A stretch of 64,000 bases of DNA from Micromonospora qiuiae (GCF_016863555.1 NZ_BOPC01000009.1:89096-153095); one strand, 5' to 3'; counted from the first letter of the stretch, positions 9,331 to 17,774 are shown. The notes: generated by a model from the sequence alone, not told the origin. Numbers and translations: made by a program.

Positions 9331-9607
9331 TGGAAAGTCGTTTCACTCGATTCGATCGCAGAGGTGAGGCTCGGAGACAAAGGACCCCCAAAAATCACAC
9401 AGGGGATCAGATGCGGCCGTACGTCCGGGCAGCGAATGTCGGCTGGGACGGCCTGCTGCTCGATGATATGAAGTCGATGAACTTCACTTTCGCAGCTCGA
9501 CTCGGCGAGCTGAAGGCATGTCAAGGAAACACACCGCAAGAATCTAGCCGAACTCGACGCACTGTGCGCGTCGTTGCAGGATCGAGCTTTTCAGGGTGCC
9601 CTTTGGT
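9331..9607 (+). pseudogene. Decayed type I restriction specificity subunit (hsdS) remnant
   Basis: Three hsdS-like blocks lie in order but in different frames. Bases 9331-9390 read WKVVSLDSIAEVRLGD, the usual opening of a target-recognition domain. After a frame change, about 9385-9480 reads TPKNHTGDQMRPYVRAANV, continuing to LLLDDMKSMNFT. After another shift and an apparent large deletion, 9532-9606 reads HRKNLAELDALCASLQDRAF, resembling the HsdS C-terminal end. A functional HsdS has about 400 residues and two recognition domains; only about 90 codons remain here, so this is a relic. An hsdR relic lies on the same strand at 14311-14505. Confidence 0.75.
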
Positions 9608-9662
9608 TGGGCGCAGTTAGAAGCGCTCGCCCCATAGGGGCGAGCGCGGTGTCTGCGGTCCG

Positions 9663-9857
9663 TCAGCCGTTCTCGGCGATCCCAACGACGAACGCCCGCC
9701 AGGAATCACGGGAGAACGCCAGGACCGGCCCGGTGCCGTGGTCTTTCGTGTCGCGTACGTAGACCGCCGCCTCAAGGTTGTCGGCGACCTCCACACAGGC
9801 TCCCTGGTTCGTGCCGCTGCGAGTGCTCTTGTGCCAGCGTGCGCCCGTCAGATCCAT
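9663..9857 (-). CDS. DUF397 domain protein
   Basis: This 64-aa protein has the DUF397 pattern: RWHKSTRSG near the start, then CVEVADNL, VYVRDTKD and a final SRDSWRAFV. These small proteins are very common in actinomycetes next to XRE regulators and are proposed to modulate them (the pattern seen at bldB/whiJ-type loci). The start ATG at 9857 overlaps the end of the upstream XRE gene by 10 bases, so the pair is translationally coupled. Confidence 0.92.
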   Translation of the reverse strand: MDLTGARWHKSTRSGTNQGACVEVADNLEAAVYVRDTKDHGTGPVLAFSRDSWRAFVVGIAENG

Positions 9858-10651
9858 GACTTTGCCACTTCCAACATCAACTCGGTGGACTGGTGCAAGG
9901 TCAGCGCCTCGGCGAGTGTGGCTTCCCACTGCTCTCGCAGCGCCGCAAGATCGACGGCCCGCTCTACCACCTGCCCTTGAAGCCTGTTGTCGAGGTAGCC
10001 CACGTCGACCTGGCCCGGCAGGGTCGCGATGATGAACGGCCCGTCAAGGCCAGCGTACGCGCCGACTCCCTGCGGCACGACGTGGATTCTCACCCGCCGA
10101 CTGTCCTGATTGAGCTTCACCAGACGAAAGAGCTGTTCCCGCATCACGGCTGCGCCGCCGATCGGCCGACGAAGAACCGCATCATCCACGACCGCGACGA
10201 GCTGTGGTGGATCGTCGCCGGCAAGAATCTGTTGCCGGGTAAGCCGCGCCGCTACTCGCGTCTCCACCTCCTCGGCAGTGAGCCGCCCATCAGTGTCGAA
10301 GACAGCGCGGGCGTACTCCTCGGTCTGGAGTAAACCCGGCACCCACGCCATCTCATACCAACGCATTGCCCGCGCCTGCTGCTCCAAGGTGATCCACTCC
10401 CGCAGCCAGAGTGGCGCGGCGTCGAGTTCTGAGAGCCGTTCAAGCAGGCGGGTAAACAGGCCGCCGGTCTTCAGGGCGCGATCGATCGCCGCGACGTAGT
10501 CGCCCGTTGGCGGGCGCGTGCCGGTCTCCACGGCGCTGACGTGCGTACCCGAATAACTGATGAGCTTGCCAAAGTCATCTTGACTCAGCCCGTGCGAGGT
10601 GCGTGCCTGACGAATCTCGTCCAGCAGGATTTCGGCCCCCGTCATGCCCAT
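9848..10651 (-). CDS. XRE-family regulator with DUF5753 C-terminal domain
   Basis: The protein has about 267 aa, with an N-terminal helix-turn-helix (residues about 12-65, LSQDDFGKLISYSGTHVSAVE). A C-terminal DUF5753-like domain contains VPGLLQTEEYARAV and the conserved tail regions. A GGGAGG precedes two closely spaced ATGs at 10651 and 10645; either could be used. Such WhiJ-type proteins pair with DUF397 proteins to control local or developmental genes. It is transcribed away from the overlapping three-gene cluster starting at 10895, so the shared spacer may be its operator region. DNA target and signal are unknown. Confidence 0.9.
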   Translation of the reverse strand: MGMTGAEILLDEIRQARTSHGLSQDDFGKLISYSGTHVSAVETGTRPPTGDYVAAIDRALKTGGLFTRLLERLSELDAAPLWLREWITLEQQARAMRWYEMAWVPGLLQTEEYARAVFDTDGRLTAEEVETRVAARLTRQQILAGDDPPQLVAVVDDAVLRRPIGGAAVMREQLFRLVKLNQDSRRVRIHVVPQGVGAYAGLDGPFIIATLPGQVDVGYLDNRLQGQVVERAVDLAALREQWEATLAEALTLHQSTELMLEVAKSWI

Positions 10652-10894
10652 CTCCCCAAACCTCCCCCAACTCGGACCCGCGTATCCCCATAGCTCCCCA
10701 CCAGGGAAAACAGAGAACGTCAGGGTTTCTCCAACGTGGCCGAACACCTTCCGACACTAGGCGGTTACTGCGCAGAGTGGAACCAGACGGCGTGAGCCGG
10801 TGGAGACCCCCAACCCGCCGACCGTGCTGTCGGGGCCGCCCTCTGGGCGAGCAACCGGGGCGGCCCCTTCCAGACTTCGAAGGAGGTCCCACCC

Positions 10895-11074
10895 ATGCGT
10901 CTTCGGTTCTGGCGTTGCAAGCCCGCTCCGGCCCCGCTGCCCCGGCGCATCCGGGGTGGGAACCTGCCGGCCGCCCTGTTCGCGCCGGCCCGGCCGATCC
11001 CCACAGTCCAACTCGGCCGCGCCCGGACACTGGCCCCAGGGCAGCGGTTCCGAGCGAACGGGGGCCGCTGGTGA
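10895..11074 (+). CDS. Small basic hypothetical protein
   Basis: A 59-aa, strongly cationic peptide (many Arg and Pro, no acidic residues) starting at the ATG at 10895 behind a very good AAGGAGG ribosome site. It overlaps the next gene by four bases (GTGA). I recognise no domain. Its well-formed ribosome site and tight coupling argue that it is real. It is too short for family assignment. Confidence 0.65.
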   Translation: MRLRFWRCKPAPAPLPRRIRGGNLPAALFAPARPIPTVQLGRARTLAPGQRFRANGGRW

Positions 11075-11238
11075 GCGTCGACCCGTTGCCCGCCGTGGAT
11101 GTCGAGACGGTGATGATGTTGCTCGGTGCCGTGATGCTCGGGTTCCTGGCCGGGCTTTTCGCGTTCAAGGTCAAGTCGCGGTGGTGTCCGCGGTGCGGGG
11201 CGTCCACCGATGCCGTGCCCCCGGAGGTGCGGCGATGA
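11071..11238 (+). CDS. Small single-pass membrane protein with CxxC tail
   Basis: This 55-aa protein starts at the GTG at 11071 in a GTGA overlap with the previous gene. One hydrophobic helix (MMLLGAVMLGFLAGLFAF) is followed by KVKSRWCPRCGAST, a CxxC that could be half of a zinc ribbon on the cytoplasmic side. Its stop overlaps the start of the XRE/TPR regulator (ATGA at 11235-11238). The three genes are therefore almost certainly co-translated. Confidence 0.7.
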   Translation: MSVDPLPAVDVETVMMLLGAVMLGFLAGLFAFKVKSRWCPRCGASTDAVPPEVRR

Positions 11239-12422
11239 GTGCGCTCGACCGGCTGGAGCGCCGTGAGTTGCCGATCGGTCGGCGGGTTGCGCAACTGCGG
11301 GTTCGCCGGGGCATGAGCCAGCAGGTCTTCGCCGACCGGATCGGCAAGTCGAAAAGCTGGGTAGACAAGGTCGAACGCGGCGTCCGCAACCTCGACCGGC
11401 TCTCCGTGATCAACACGATCGCCGGGGTCCTCGGGGTTGCCCCCGATCTCCTGGTCGGTCGCCGGACCCGGCAGGCGACCGTCACTGAGATCGCCGCCGC
11501 CGTGGAACGGGTACGCGAAGCCCTGGTCCGCTACGACACCCCCGCTACCTGCGGCGCGGACCTTGGCCGGCAGGTCGCCTACGCGTACACCGCCTATCAG
11601 CACGCCCAGCATCCTCAAGTGCTGCGGATGCTGCCCGACCTGCTCGCTGCCGCCCGCCACACCGAAGCGGCCGACGGACCAACATCCCCCGCAGACCTAC
11701 TGGTACGGGTGTACCGGCTCGCCGCTCAGATCATGGTCAAGCTCGGCGAACCCGACCTGGCGTGGCTTGCCGCCGACCGCGCCATGACCATTGCTGGCGG
11801 CGACCCGCAACGCACCGCCATCGCAGTGGTCCCTCTCGCGCAGGCCCTACGCGCCCAGCGCCGGGGCCGCCTGGCGTTGACCGTCACCACGACCGCGCTG
11901 CGTCACCTCGACCCGGCACCTTCCCCCGACGCCCCACCGGTGCACGTTGCCCTCGCCGGAACGTTGATGGTCGAAGCCGCCCTCGCCGCCGCCAGCTACG
12001 GCGGTGCCAACACCAACGGCAATCTCGCCGACCAGGCCGCCCGCCTCGCCAAGCAGTGCCACGACAGCGACGGGTTCGGGCCGACCACGGTGGACCTCGC
12101 TCGTGCCCTGGCCGCGACCACCCTCGGCGACCACGCTCTCGCCGTCGCCATCCACCTGACTGCCACCCGCAGCGACGATTGGCACCGACTCCCCGCCGAA
12201 CACCGCGCCGCCCACCTCATCGACATGAGCCGCGCGTACCTGGCGATTGGCGACCACCACGCCGCCGCACGCGCCCTCGTCACCGCCGACCACATCGCCC
12301 CCGCCGAAACCCGGATCCGCCCCGCCGCCCGCGCCGCGTTGACCGCCGTCCTGCGCGCCGGCCCCACTCCCGCCGATCTCACCCGCCTCGCCACCCACAT
12401 CGACCTCACCCGACAACCCTGA
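11235..12422 (+). CDS. XRE-family regulator with TPR-like C-terminal region
   Basis: The 395-aa protein has an N-terminal HTH (residues about 15-70, RRGMSQQVFADRIGKSKSWVDKVERG) and a long Ala-rich helical C-terminal region with repeated helix pairs, resembling the tetratricopeptide arm of actinobacterial XRE regulators. It is the last gene of a three-gene overlapping cluster whose first two products are a cationic peptide and a tiny membrane protein. The arm probably senses a peptide or protein partner. Its target is not evident; the tandem 18-bp repeat at 12819-12854, before the esterase gene, is one candidate. Confidence 0.88.
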   Translation: MSALDRLERRELPIGRRVAQLRVRRGMSQQVFADRIGKSKSWVDKVERGVRNLDRLSVINTIAGVLGVAPDLLVGRRTRQATVTEIAAAVERVREALVRYDTPATCGADLGRQVAYAYTAYQHAQHPQVLRMLPDLLAAARHTEAADGPTSPADLLVRVYRLAAQIMVKLGEPDLAWLAADRAMTIAGGDPQRTAIAVVPLAQALRAQRRGRLALTVTTTALRHLDPAPSPDAPPVHVALAGTLMVEAALAAASYGGANTNGNLADQAARLAKQCHDSDGFGPTTVDLARALAATTLGDHALAVAIHLTATRSDDWHRLPAEHRAAHLIDMSRAYLAIGDHHAAARALVTADHIAPAETRIRPAARAALTAVLRAGPTPADLTRLATHIDLTRQP

Positions 12423-12987
12423 CTCGTAAAACCTCGCAGTACGTACAGGCAGGCGGTACCCGGATCGAGCATCGCGTTGACAATCGATATCGCTCGCACC
12501 CACCCCGATGGTCTAGTCAACGGGTAGCTGCTGTGCTGCGCAGGCGGTCGGGCGTAGCACAGCGCAGGCTTCCAACGGTCAGCCCAGCCCTGCCTCCCCG
12601 GGTGGGGGTCCGGGGTCGTCATGTCGGATGTGGGCCCTGTCGAGCTGAATGCGTCTACGGATCGCAGTGACGGGCCGTCTGCGATGCCTCGCGCCACTGA
12701 CCGGCCTGCCGGTCGGTCGACCGGCCCCGATAGCGTGTGCGGCTCAGCTCGACAGCGGCCGAATCCGACACCACTGACATCCCACGCACCCCCTGCGGTC
12801 GCCACAGCGGGCGTCCAGCGACGCATACGACAGGTGCGACGCATACGACAGGTGCTCGGAGTAGGGTCGACGCATGCCCACCGGCAGCCTCTTTCTCTGA
12901 CGCGGCGCAAATGCCTGCCGGACGCGCGACATCGGTCGTGCGTCCTCAACGCCGTGTGTCCCTCCACAGAGAAATGAGCGCACCATC
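12423..12987. other. 565-base spacer with no supported gene
   Basis: No frame shows sustained coding character. It holds a GC-rich set of small inverted repeats around 12690-12735 (CCGGCCTGCCGGTCGGTCGACCGG-type) and a perfect tandem 18-bp repeat, listed separately. It probably contains the promoter of the erythromycin-esterase-like gene. Confidence 0.6.
12819..12854 (+). repeat. Perfect tandem repeat, 2 x 18 bp, upstream of the esterase gene
   Basis: Two head-to-tail copies of CGACGCATACGACAGGTG lie about 135 bases before the start of the erythromycin-esterase-like gene. The period is close to two helical turns, so both copies would face the same side of the DNA. That fits a regulator binding site, though function is not shown. 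Confidence 0.85.
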
Positions 12988-14229
12988 ATGGCATTGCGTG
13001 ATCGAATTGCTGTCCTGCGTACCCTGGATCCGGCCGAGCCGGGCCTGACCGACCTCGCACCCCTGCGTGCCGTCCTCGCCGAGGCGCGGGTCGTTGGCGT
13101 CGGCGAAGGCTCCCACTTCGTCCGCGAGTTCACCCTCGCCCGTGCCCGCCTCCTGCGTTACCTCGTCGAAGAGTGCGGTTTCACCATCCTGGCGTTCGAG
13201 TTGGGCGCGAGCGAGGCCGCTGCCCTGAACCCGTGGCTTGCTGGCGACGGCGACGACGCCGACCTGCCCCGGCTCGCCGGGCCGTTGACCGCCGGACTCT
13301 TCGGGGAGCTACTGGGTTGGCTGCGTCGCTACAACCGCAGCCAGCCACATCCCCTGGGGATCGTCGGCATCGACCTACCGAACACCTTGACCCTGCGCCC
13401 CGACCTACAGCCGGTAGCGGATTACCTCCGGGTCGTCGACCCGGAGGCCGCCGAGCTGCTGGACCGCATGTTCCCGGTGGCTGACGAGATCACCGGCGGC
13501 TCGGCCGCGGTGTCGGCGCCGCAGTGGAGCGCCCTGGACCCGGCCCGGCAGGACGCCCTCACGGCCGGACTCGCCCGGCTGTCGCTGCGGATGCAGGCCC
13601 TCCACCCGGTTTACCTCTCCCGAAGCGATCCGGACCGCTACGCCAACGCGCGCCGCCGTCTCGATGCCGCCTGCCACACCGCATACATGCTGCGCGCCAT
13701 GAGCGACCTGTTCAGCGGCGAGGACCTACCCGGCGACACCTCGATCCGTGACCATTTCATGGCGGCCACCGTGCAGTGGCATCTCTCGGCAGCGGGTCCG
13801 CACGCCCGGATGGCCGTGGTCGCCCACAACAACCACATTCAAAAGACCCCGGTACGCTTCGACGGCAAACTCACCGCCCTTCCGATGGGCCACTATCTGG
13901 CCCACAATCTCGGCCGCGAATATCGCGCCGTCGCGCTGACACACACTGGCGATCGAGTGCCCGAGATGGCCTTTCCCGCCGACGGATCACCGGTCGGCTT
14001 CACCGTCGAGGAGGTCGACGTGCCCGCTCCGGTACCCGGCAGTGTGGAACAGGCAATACTCGACGCGGGCTTCACCGGAGAGATCACGCTCACCGACGTA
14101 CGGGCGGCAGAGTCGCCACTGACCAGCATCCGGACGCAGAGCGCGGCAGTGGAGACTGACGTACGACAAGCCTTCGACACCGTCCTGACCAGCCCAGCGG
14201 CAACCCGGGACGACACCGTCACCTTCTGA
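12988..14229 (+). CDS. Erythromycin esterase family protein
   Basis: The 413-aa protein matches the Ere/PtlK-like esterase fold. The conserved GEGSHFVREF near residues 37-46 carries the Glu and His used in catalysis. LGIVGIDLPN and later AVVAHNNHIQK provide further family positions. Characterised members open the macrolide lactone, but many chromosomal homologues in actinomycetes have unknown substrates, so resistance should not be assumed. It lies in an accessory patch between hsdS and hsdR remnants, which suggests acquisition by transfer. The ribosome site is weak. A 20-bp-arm palindrome follows the stop and could end transcription. Confidence 0.88.
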   Translation: MALRDRIAVLRTLDPAEPGLTDLAPLRAVLAEARVVGVGEGSHFVREFTLARARLLRYLVEECGFTILAFELGASEAAALNPWLAGDGDDADLPRLAGPLTAGLFGELLGWLRRYNRSQPHPLGIVGIDLPNTLTLRPDLQPVADYLRVVDPEAAELLDRMFPVADEITGGSAAVSAPQWSALDPARQDALTAGLARLSLRMQALHPVYLSRSDPDRYANARRRLDAACHTAYMLRAMSDLFSGEDLPGDTSIRDHFMAATVQWHLSAAGPHARMAVVAHNNHIQKTPVRFDGKLTALPMGHYLAHNLGREYRAVALTHTGDRVPEMAFPADGSPVGFTVEEVDVPAPVPGSVEQAILDAGFTGEITLTDVRAAESPLTSIRTQSAAVETDVRQAFDTVLTSPAATRDDTVTF

Positions 14230-14253
14230 CACCGCCCCCGGACCCCCAAGACG

Positions 14254-14305
14254 AGATCTTGGACAGTTTCCGTCAGCTCGGCGGAACGGAAACTGTCCAA
14301 GATCT
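14254..14305. repeat. Palindrome with 20-bp perfect arms
   Basis: The arms AGATCTTGGACAGTTTCCGT (14254-14273) and its exact complement (14286-14305) surround a 12-base loop. It lies 24 bases after the esterase stop and directly before the hsdR remnant. The stem would be very stable and could act as a bidirectional terminator, but no T-tract follows. Its outer arm ATCTTGGACA is shared with the palindrome at 3546-3591. Confidence 0.9.
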
Positions 14306-14310
14306 GGAGC

Positions 14311-14505
14311 GAGAATGCCGAAATCCGAATCGGCCACCTGACGCAGAACGGGGCGATGGAGATCGGCCGGCTCTACGAATCCCCGCTCACCGAGATCGCC
14401 CCGCACGGCCCGGAAGCGCTCTTCGCCGCCGACGACGTGGACCGTATCGACGAGATCCTCAAGCCCGTACGCGCCACCGCCGCGCCGACCCACGAGGCCG
14501 CCTGA
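14311..14505 (+). pseudogene. 3'-terminal remnant of a type I restriction R subunit (hsdR)
   Basis: An open frame of 64 codons ends at the TGA at 14503. It reads IGHLTQNGAMEIGRLYESP, then TEIAPHGPEALF and a closing helix IDEILKPVRATA. That is the conserved extreme C-terminus of HsdR (LYE-P-T-I-AP-GP--LF). The helicase and nuclease parts are absent. It begins immediately after the palindrome, which may mark the deletion boundary. With the hsdS relic at 9331-9607 it suggests that a type I system once occupied this locus. Confidence 0.72.
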
Positions 14506-14552
14506 CGGCTGGGCTTGACTTCGAGTGTGCTCTAAGCGGAACGCTGGGCGGC

Positions 14553-15560
14553 ATGACGATCACACGGGTTCTGGGACGCAGCGGAATCGAGGTCAGCGCG
14601 ATCGGCCTGGGGTGCTGGGCCATCGGTGGGCCGCTGTGGGGCGAGGACGGGCAGCCGTACGGTTGGGGCGAGGTCGACGACGACGAGTCGGTGCGTGCCA
14701 TCCACGCGGCGCTCGACGGTGGAGTGGCTTTCTTCGACACGGCCAGCAACTACGGGGCCGGACACAGCGAGCGGGTGCTCGGCCGGGCCCTCGCGGGCCG
14801 CCGCGACCGGGTGGTCATCGCCACCAAGTTCGGCCACACCTTTCAGGAAGCGACCCGCCTGGCCACCGGCACCGACCACCGCCCGGCGTACGCGGTGGCC
14901 AGCCTCCAGGAGTCGCTGCGCCGGCTCGGCACCGATCACGTCGACCTCTTCCAACTGCACCTGAACGATCTGCCACCCGCCGCCGCGCTCGACCTGGTCG
15001 ACACGCTGGAGGCCGAGGTCACCAAGGGCACGATCCGGGCGTACGGGTGGAGCACCGACGATCCCGCCTCGGCGGCGGCCTTCGCGGCGGCCGCCCCGCA
15101 CTGCACCGCGATCCAGCACGACCAGTCCGTGCTGCGGGACAACGCCGAGATGCTGGCGGTGTGCGCGGCGCACGACCTGGCCAGCATCAACCGGGGGCCG
15201 CTGGCGATGGGACTGCTGACCGGCGCGACCCGGTCGCTGGGCACCGACGACGTGCGGGGGCGGGCGCCGGAGTGGCTGCACTGGTTCGTCGACGGCCGGC
15301 CGGCGCCGGAGTGGGCCGAACGGGTCGGCCGGGTCCGCGCAGCGCTCACCGCCGACGGCCGTACCCTCGCCCAGGGTGCCCTCGGCTGGCTGCTGGCCCG
15401 CAGCCCGCGTACCGTGCCGATTCCCGGCTTCCGGACGGTGGCCCAGGTCGAGGAGAACCTCGCCACCCTCGCCCTCGGTCCGCTGCCGGATGACGCGTAC
15501 GCCGAAGTGGAGCGCCTCCTGGCGGATCTGCGTTCGGCCGACGCGGGCGCGAAGGTGTAA
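14553..15560 (+). CDS. Aldo/keto reductase
   Basis: A 335-aa member of the AKR superfamily. The catalytic Asp and Tyr appear in FFDTASNYGAGHSERVLG, the Lys in VVIATKFGH and the His in DLFQLHLNDL. The NADPH-binding end is seen in VPIPGFRTVAQVEEN. It probably reduces an aldehyde or ketone with NADPH, or acts as an L-glyceraldehyde/sugar dehydrogenase-like enzyme; the substrate is not evident. It is followed after 46 bases by an SDR-type epimerase on the same strand. Confidence 0.93.
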   Translation: MTITRVLGRSGIEVSAIGLGCWAIGGPLWGEDGQPYGWGEVDDDESVRAIHAALDGGVAFFDTASNYGAGHSERVLGRALAGRRDRVVIATKFGHTFQEATRLATGTDHRPAYAVASLQESLRRLGTDHVDLFQLHLNDLPPAAALDLVDTLEAEVTKGTIRAYGWSTDDPASAAAFAAAAPHCTAIQHDQSVLRDNAEMLAVCAAHDLASINRGPLAMGLLTGATRSLGTDDVRGRAPEWLHWFVDGRPAPEWAERVGRVRAALTADGRTLAQGALGWLLARSPRTVPIPGFRTVAQVEENLATLALGPLPDDAYAEVERLLADLRSADAGAKV

Positions 15561-15606
15561 CCGGGTCCACGCCGCCGGGCTGCCACGCGTACCCGAAGAT
15601 GTGAGC

Positions 15607-16509
15607 ATGCGGATCCTCATGGCCGGCGCGTCCGGCTTCCTCGGCACCCGACTGGTCGGCCAGCTCGTCGCCGACGGGCATCAGGTGACCCGGCTGGTGC
15701 GCCGGCCGCCGCGCACGCCGGACGAGCGGCAGTGGCAGCCGTCGGCGGCGCAGCTCGACCCGGCGGTGGTGGCCGAGGCGGACGCGGTGGTCAACCTGGC
15801 CGGCGCCGGGGTGGGCGACCGGCGCTGGAACGACCGGTACAAGCAGCTGATCCGGTCCAGCCGGGTGGACACCACCACCACGCTGGCCATCACCATCGCC
15901 GGGTTGCCGGCGGCCGACCGGCCCGAGGTGCTGTTGAACGCCTCGGCGATCGGTTGGTACGGCAACACCGGCGACCGGGTGGTGGAGGAGGACGCGCCGG
16001 CCGGCGAGGGCTTCCTCGCCGACGTGGCGCGCGTGTGGGAGGCGGCGACCCGGCCGGCCGAGGACGCCGGGGTACGGGTGGTGCGGCTGCGCACCGGGTT
16101 GCCCCTGCACCGCGACGGTGGGCTGCTCAAGCCGATGCTGCTGCCGTTCAAGCTGGGCATCGCGGGGCGGCTGGGCAGCGGGCGGCAGTGGATCCCGTGG
16201 ATCTCGATGGCCGACTGGCTGAACGCGACCGCGTATCTGCTCGCTCGCGCCGACCTGGCCGGGCCGGTGAACGTGGTCGGCCCGGCACCGGTCACCAATG
16301 CCGAGTTCACCCGGGAACTGGCCCGGCAGCTGCACCGCCCCGCCGTCATCCCGATCCCCGCCCTGGCCCTCAAGGTGGCCCTCGGCGGCTTCGCCCAGGA
16401 GGCGCTGACCAGCACCCGCGTCCTGCCCGGAGTGCTGGCCCGCGCCGCCTTCACCTTCCGCCACCCCGACCTGCCCACCGCCTTGCAGGCCGCCCTCAGC
16501 AGCCGATGA
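15607..16509 (+). CDS. TIGR01777-type NAD-dependent epimerase (SDR39U1 family)
   Basis: The protein has about 300 aa, with an N-terminal Rossmann motif GASGFLGTRLV and family motifs VVNLAGAGVGDRRW, NASAIGWYG and WISMADW. The DUF1731-like C-terminal end includes GGFAQEALTSTRVLP. Members are atypical short-chain dehydrogenase-like proteins of unknown substrate. I start at the ATG at 15607, which sits 8 bases after GAAG; a GTG at 15601 is an alternative. Its 3' end overlaps the convergent esterase gene by 14 bases. Confidence 0.9.
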   Translation: MRILMAGASGFLGTRLVGQLVADGHQVTRLVRRPPRTPDERQWQPSAAQLDPAVVAEADAVVNLAGAGVGDRRWNDRYKQLIRSSRVDTTTTLAITIAGLPAADRPEVLLNASAIGWYGNTGDRVVEEDAPAGEGFLADVARVWEAATRPAEDAGVRVVRLRTGLPLHRDGGLLKPMLLPFKLGIAGRLGSGRQWIPWISMADWLNATAYLLARADLAGPVNVVGPAPVTNAEFTRELARQLHRPAVIPIPALALKVALGGFAQEALTSTRVLPGVLARAAFTFRHPDLPTALQAALSSR

Positions 16510-17710
16510 CCCAGTGGTTGGGGGCGGTCTGGCGCAGAGCGGTGGTGTGGAAGGTGTTGTAGAGGCCCATCCGCTGGTGGGAGCCGTTGGCGTAGGCGTA
16601 GCCGCCGGAGTGGTAGGCGCGGCCGGCGACCACGTGGGCGTAGTTGCTGGCGGTGACGCAGGAGGGGGCACCGGTCGGGCTGGGGTTCGCGGTGGGGCCG
16701 GCGGTCGCGGTGGGGCTCGGCGTCGGGCCGCCGCCGTTCAGGCCGAAGAAGAGCGCGTCACGGTACGCCGAGCAGATGGTGTCCAGGAAGTACGCGGCGG
16801 CGGTGCCGCACTGATCCGCACCGGTGCCCGGATCCACCGGAGTGCCGTGCCCCATGCCGGAGACCCGGTAGACGCGGACCGCGTCGTTGCCGTACACCTC
16901 CAGGTTGGTGCCGCCCGGCAGCTGCGCGGTGCTGGTCGGGGTCTGTGCCACGCCGAGCACATTGGTCCACTGGTCGCGGGACTCGGTGGCGTTCGCCGTC
17001 GCCACGGTGTAGTCGGCGGTGCCGTGCCAGATGGCCACCTTCGGCCGCGGTCCGGAGTAGCCGGGGTGGGCGTTGCGCACCAGATCGCCCCACTGCGCCG
17101 GGGTCCTGTCCACGCCCGGGCTCATGCAGGTGAACGCGTTGACCATCCCGGTGGCGCACCGGTAGGGAACGCCGGCGATGATCGAGCCCGCCGCGAAGAC
17201 GTCCGGATAGGTGGCGAGCATGGCCGCGCCCATCGCTCCGCCGGCCGACAGCCCGCTGACGTACACCCGGTCGGCGGCCGTGCCGTAGCTGGACCGGGCG
17301 TGGTCGACCATCTGCTTGATGGAGAGCGCCTCGCCCTGCCCCCGGCTGGTGTCGCCGGTCTCGAACCAGTTGAAGCAGGAGCTGGAGTTGTTGGCCGACC
17401 GCTGCTCGGGCACGATCAGCGCGAACTTCCACTGGTCGGCGTACTTCTGCCAGCCGGAGTTGGCGAGGTAGCCGGTCGCGTTCTGGGCGCAGCCGTGCAG
17501 CAGCACGACCGCGGGAGCGCCGGACGGGAGGTTGTCCGGCCGGTAGGCGTACATGGCTAGGTTGCCGGGGTTGGAGCCGAAGCCGGTGACCTGGATCAGG
17601 GACGCGGCCTGGGCCGGGGCGGCGACCGCCACCAGCGCGGCGGCGGCCAGGACCAGGCCGGCCAGCATGCCGGCGAGTCGGCCGGTCAGGGTACGAGGAC
17701 GTCGGCGCAC
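16496..17710 (-). CDS. Secreted PHB-depolymerase-type esterase
   Basis: The 404-aa protein starts at the GTG at 17710, with AGGAGG just upstream; a longer start at 17740 lacks a site. Residues 1-35 are a Sec signal (RRRPRTLTGR, hydrophobic core, AQA-A cleavage). The alpha/beta-hydrolase domain has the oxyanion region VVLLHGCAQNA, lipase box GLSAGGAM, Asp near WHGTADYTV and His in GMGHGTPVD. A Pro/Thr/Ser linker (about residues 315-340) joins a C-terminal domain of about 60 residues with paired Cys, possibly a polymer-binding module. It probably cleaves polyester or acetylated polysaccharide outside the cell. Confidence 0.9.
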   Translation of the reverse strand: MRRRPRTLTGRLAGMLAGLVLAAAALVAVAAPAQAASLIQVTGFGSNPGNLAMYAYRPDNLPSGAPAVVLLHGCAQNATGYLANSGWQKYADQWKFALIVPEQRSANNSSSCFNWFETGDTSRGQGEALSIKQMVDHARSSYGTAADRVYVSGLSAGGAMGAAMLATYPDVFAAGSIIAGVPYRCATGMVNAFTCMSPGVDRTPAQWGDLVRNAHPGYSGPRPKVAIWHGTADYTVATANATESRDQWTNVLGVAQTPTSTAQLPGGTNLEVYGNDAVRVYRVSGMGHGTPVDPGTGADQCGTAAAYFLDTICSAYRDALFFGLNGGGPTPSPTATAGPTANPSPTGAPSCVTASNYAHVVAGRAYHSGGYAYANGSHQRMGLYNTFHTTALRQTAPNHWVIGC

Positions 17711-17751
17711 GGGACCTCCTGGAAGTGTGAACTGGGTCACCGATAATTGCC

Positions 17752-17774
17752 GTGACGTTACGCAGGAACGTCAC
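17752..17774. promoter_or_regulatory. Inverted repeat in the esterase upstream region
   Basis: GTGACGTT (17752-17759) and AACGTCAC (17767-17774) are perfect 8-bp arms around seven bases, 42 bases upstream of the esterase start. The placement suits an operator; the regulator is unknown. Confidence 0.5.

Noticed and set aside
12988..14229. Confirmed macrolide resistance gene
   Set aside because: The family match is good, but many chromosomal members do not act on erythromycin, so I call only the family.
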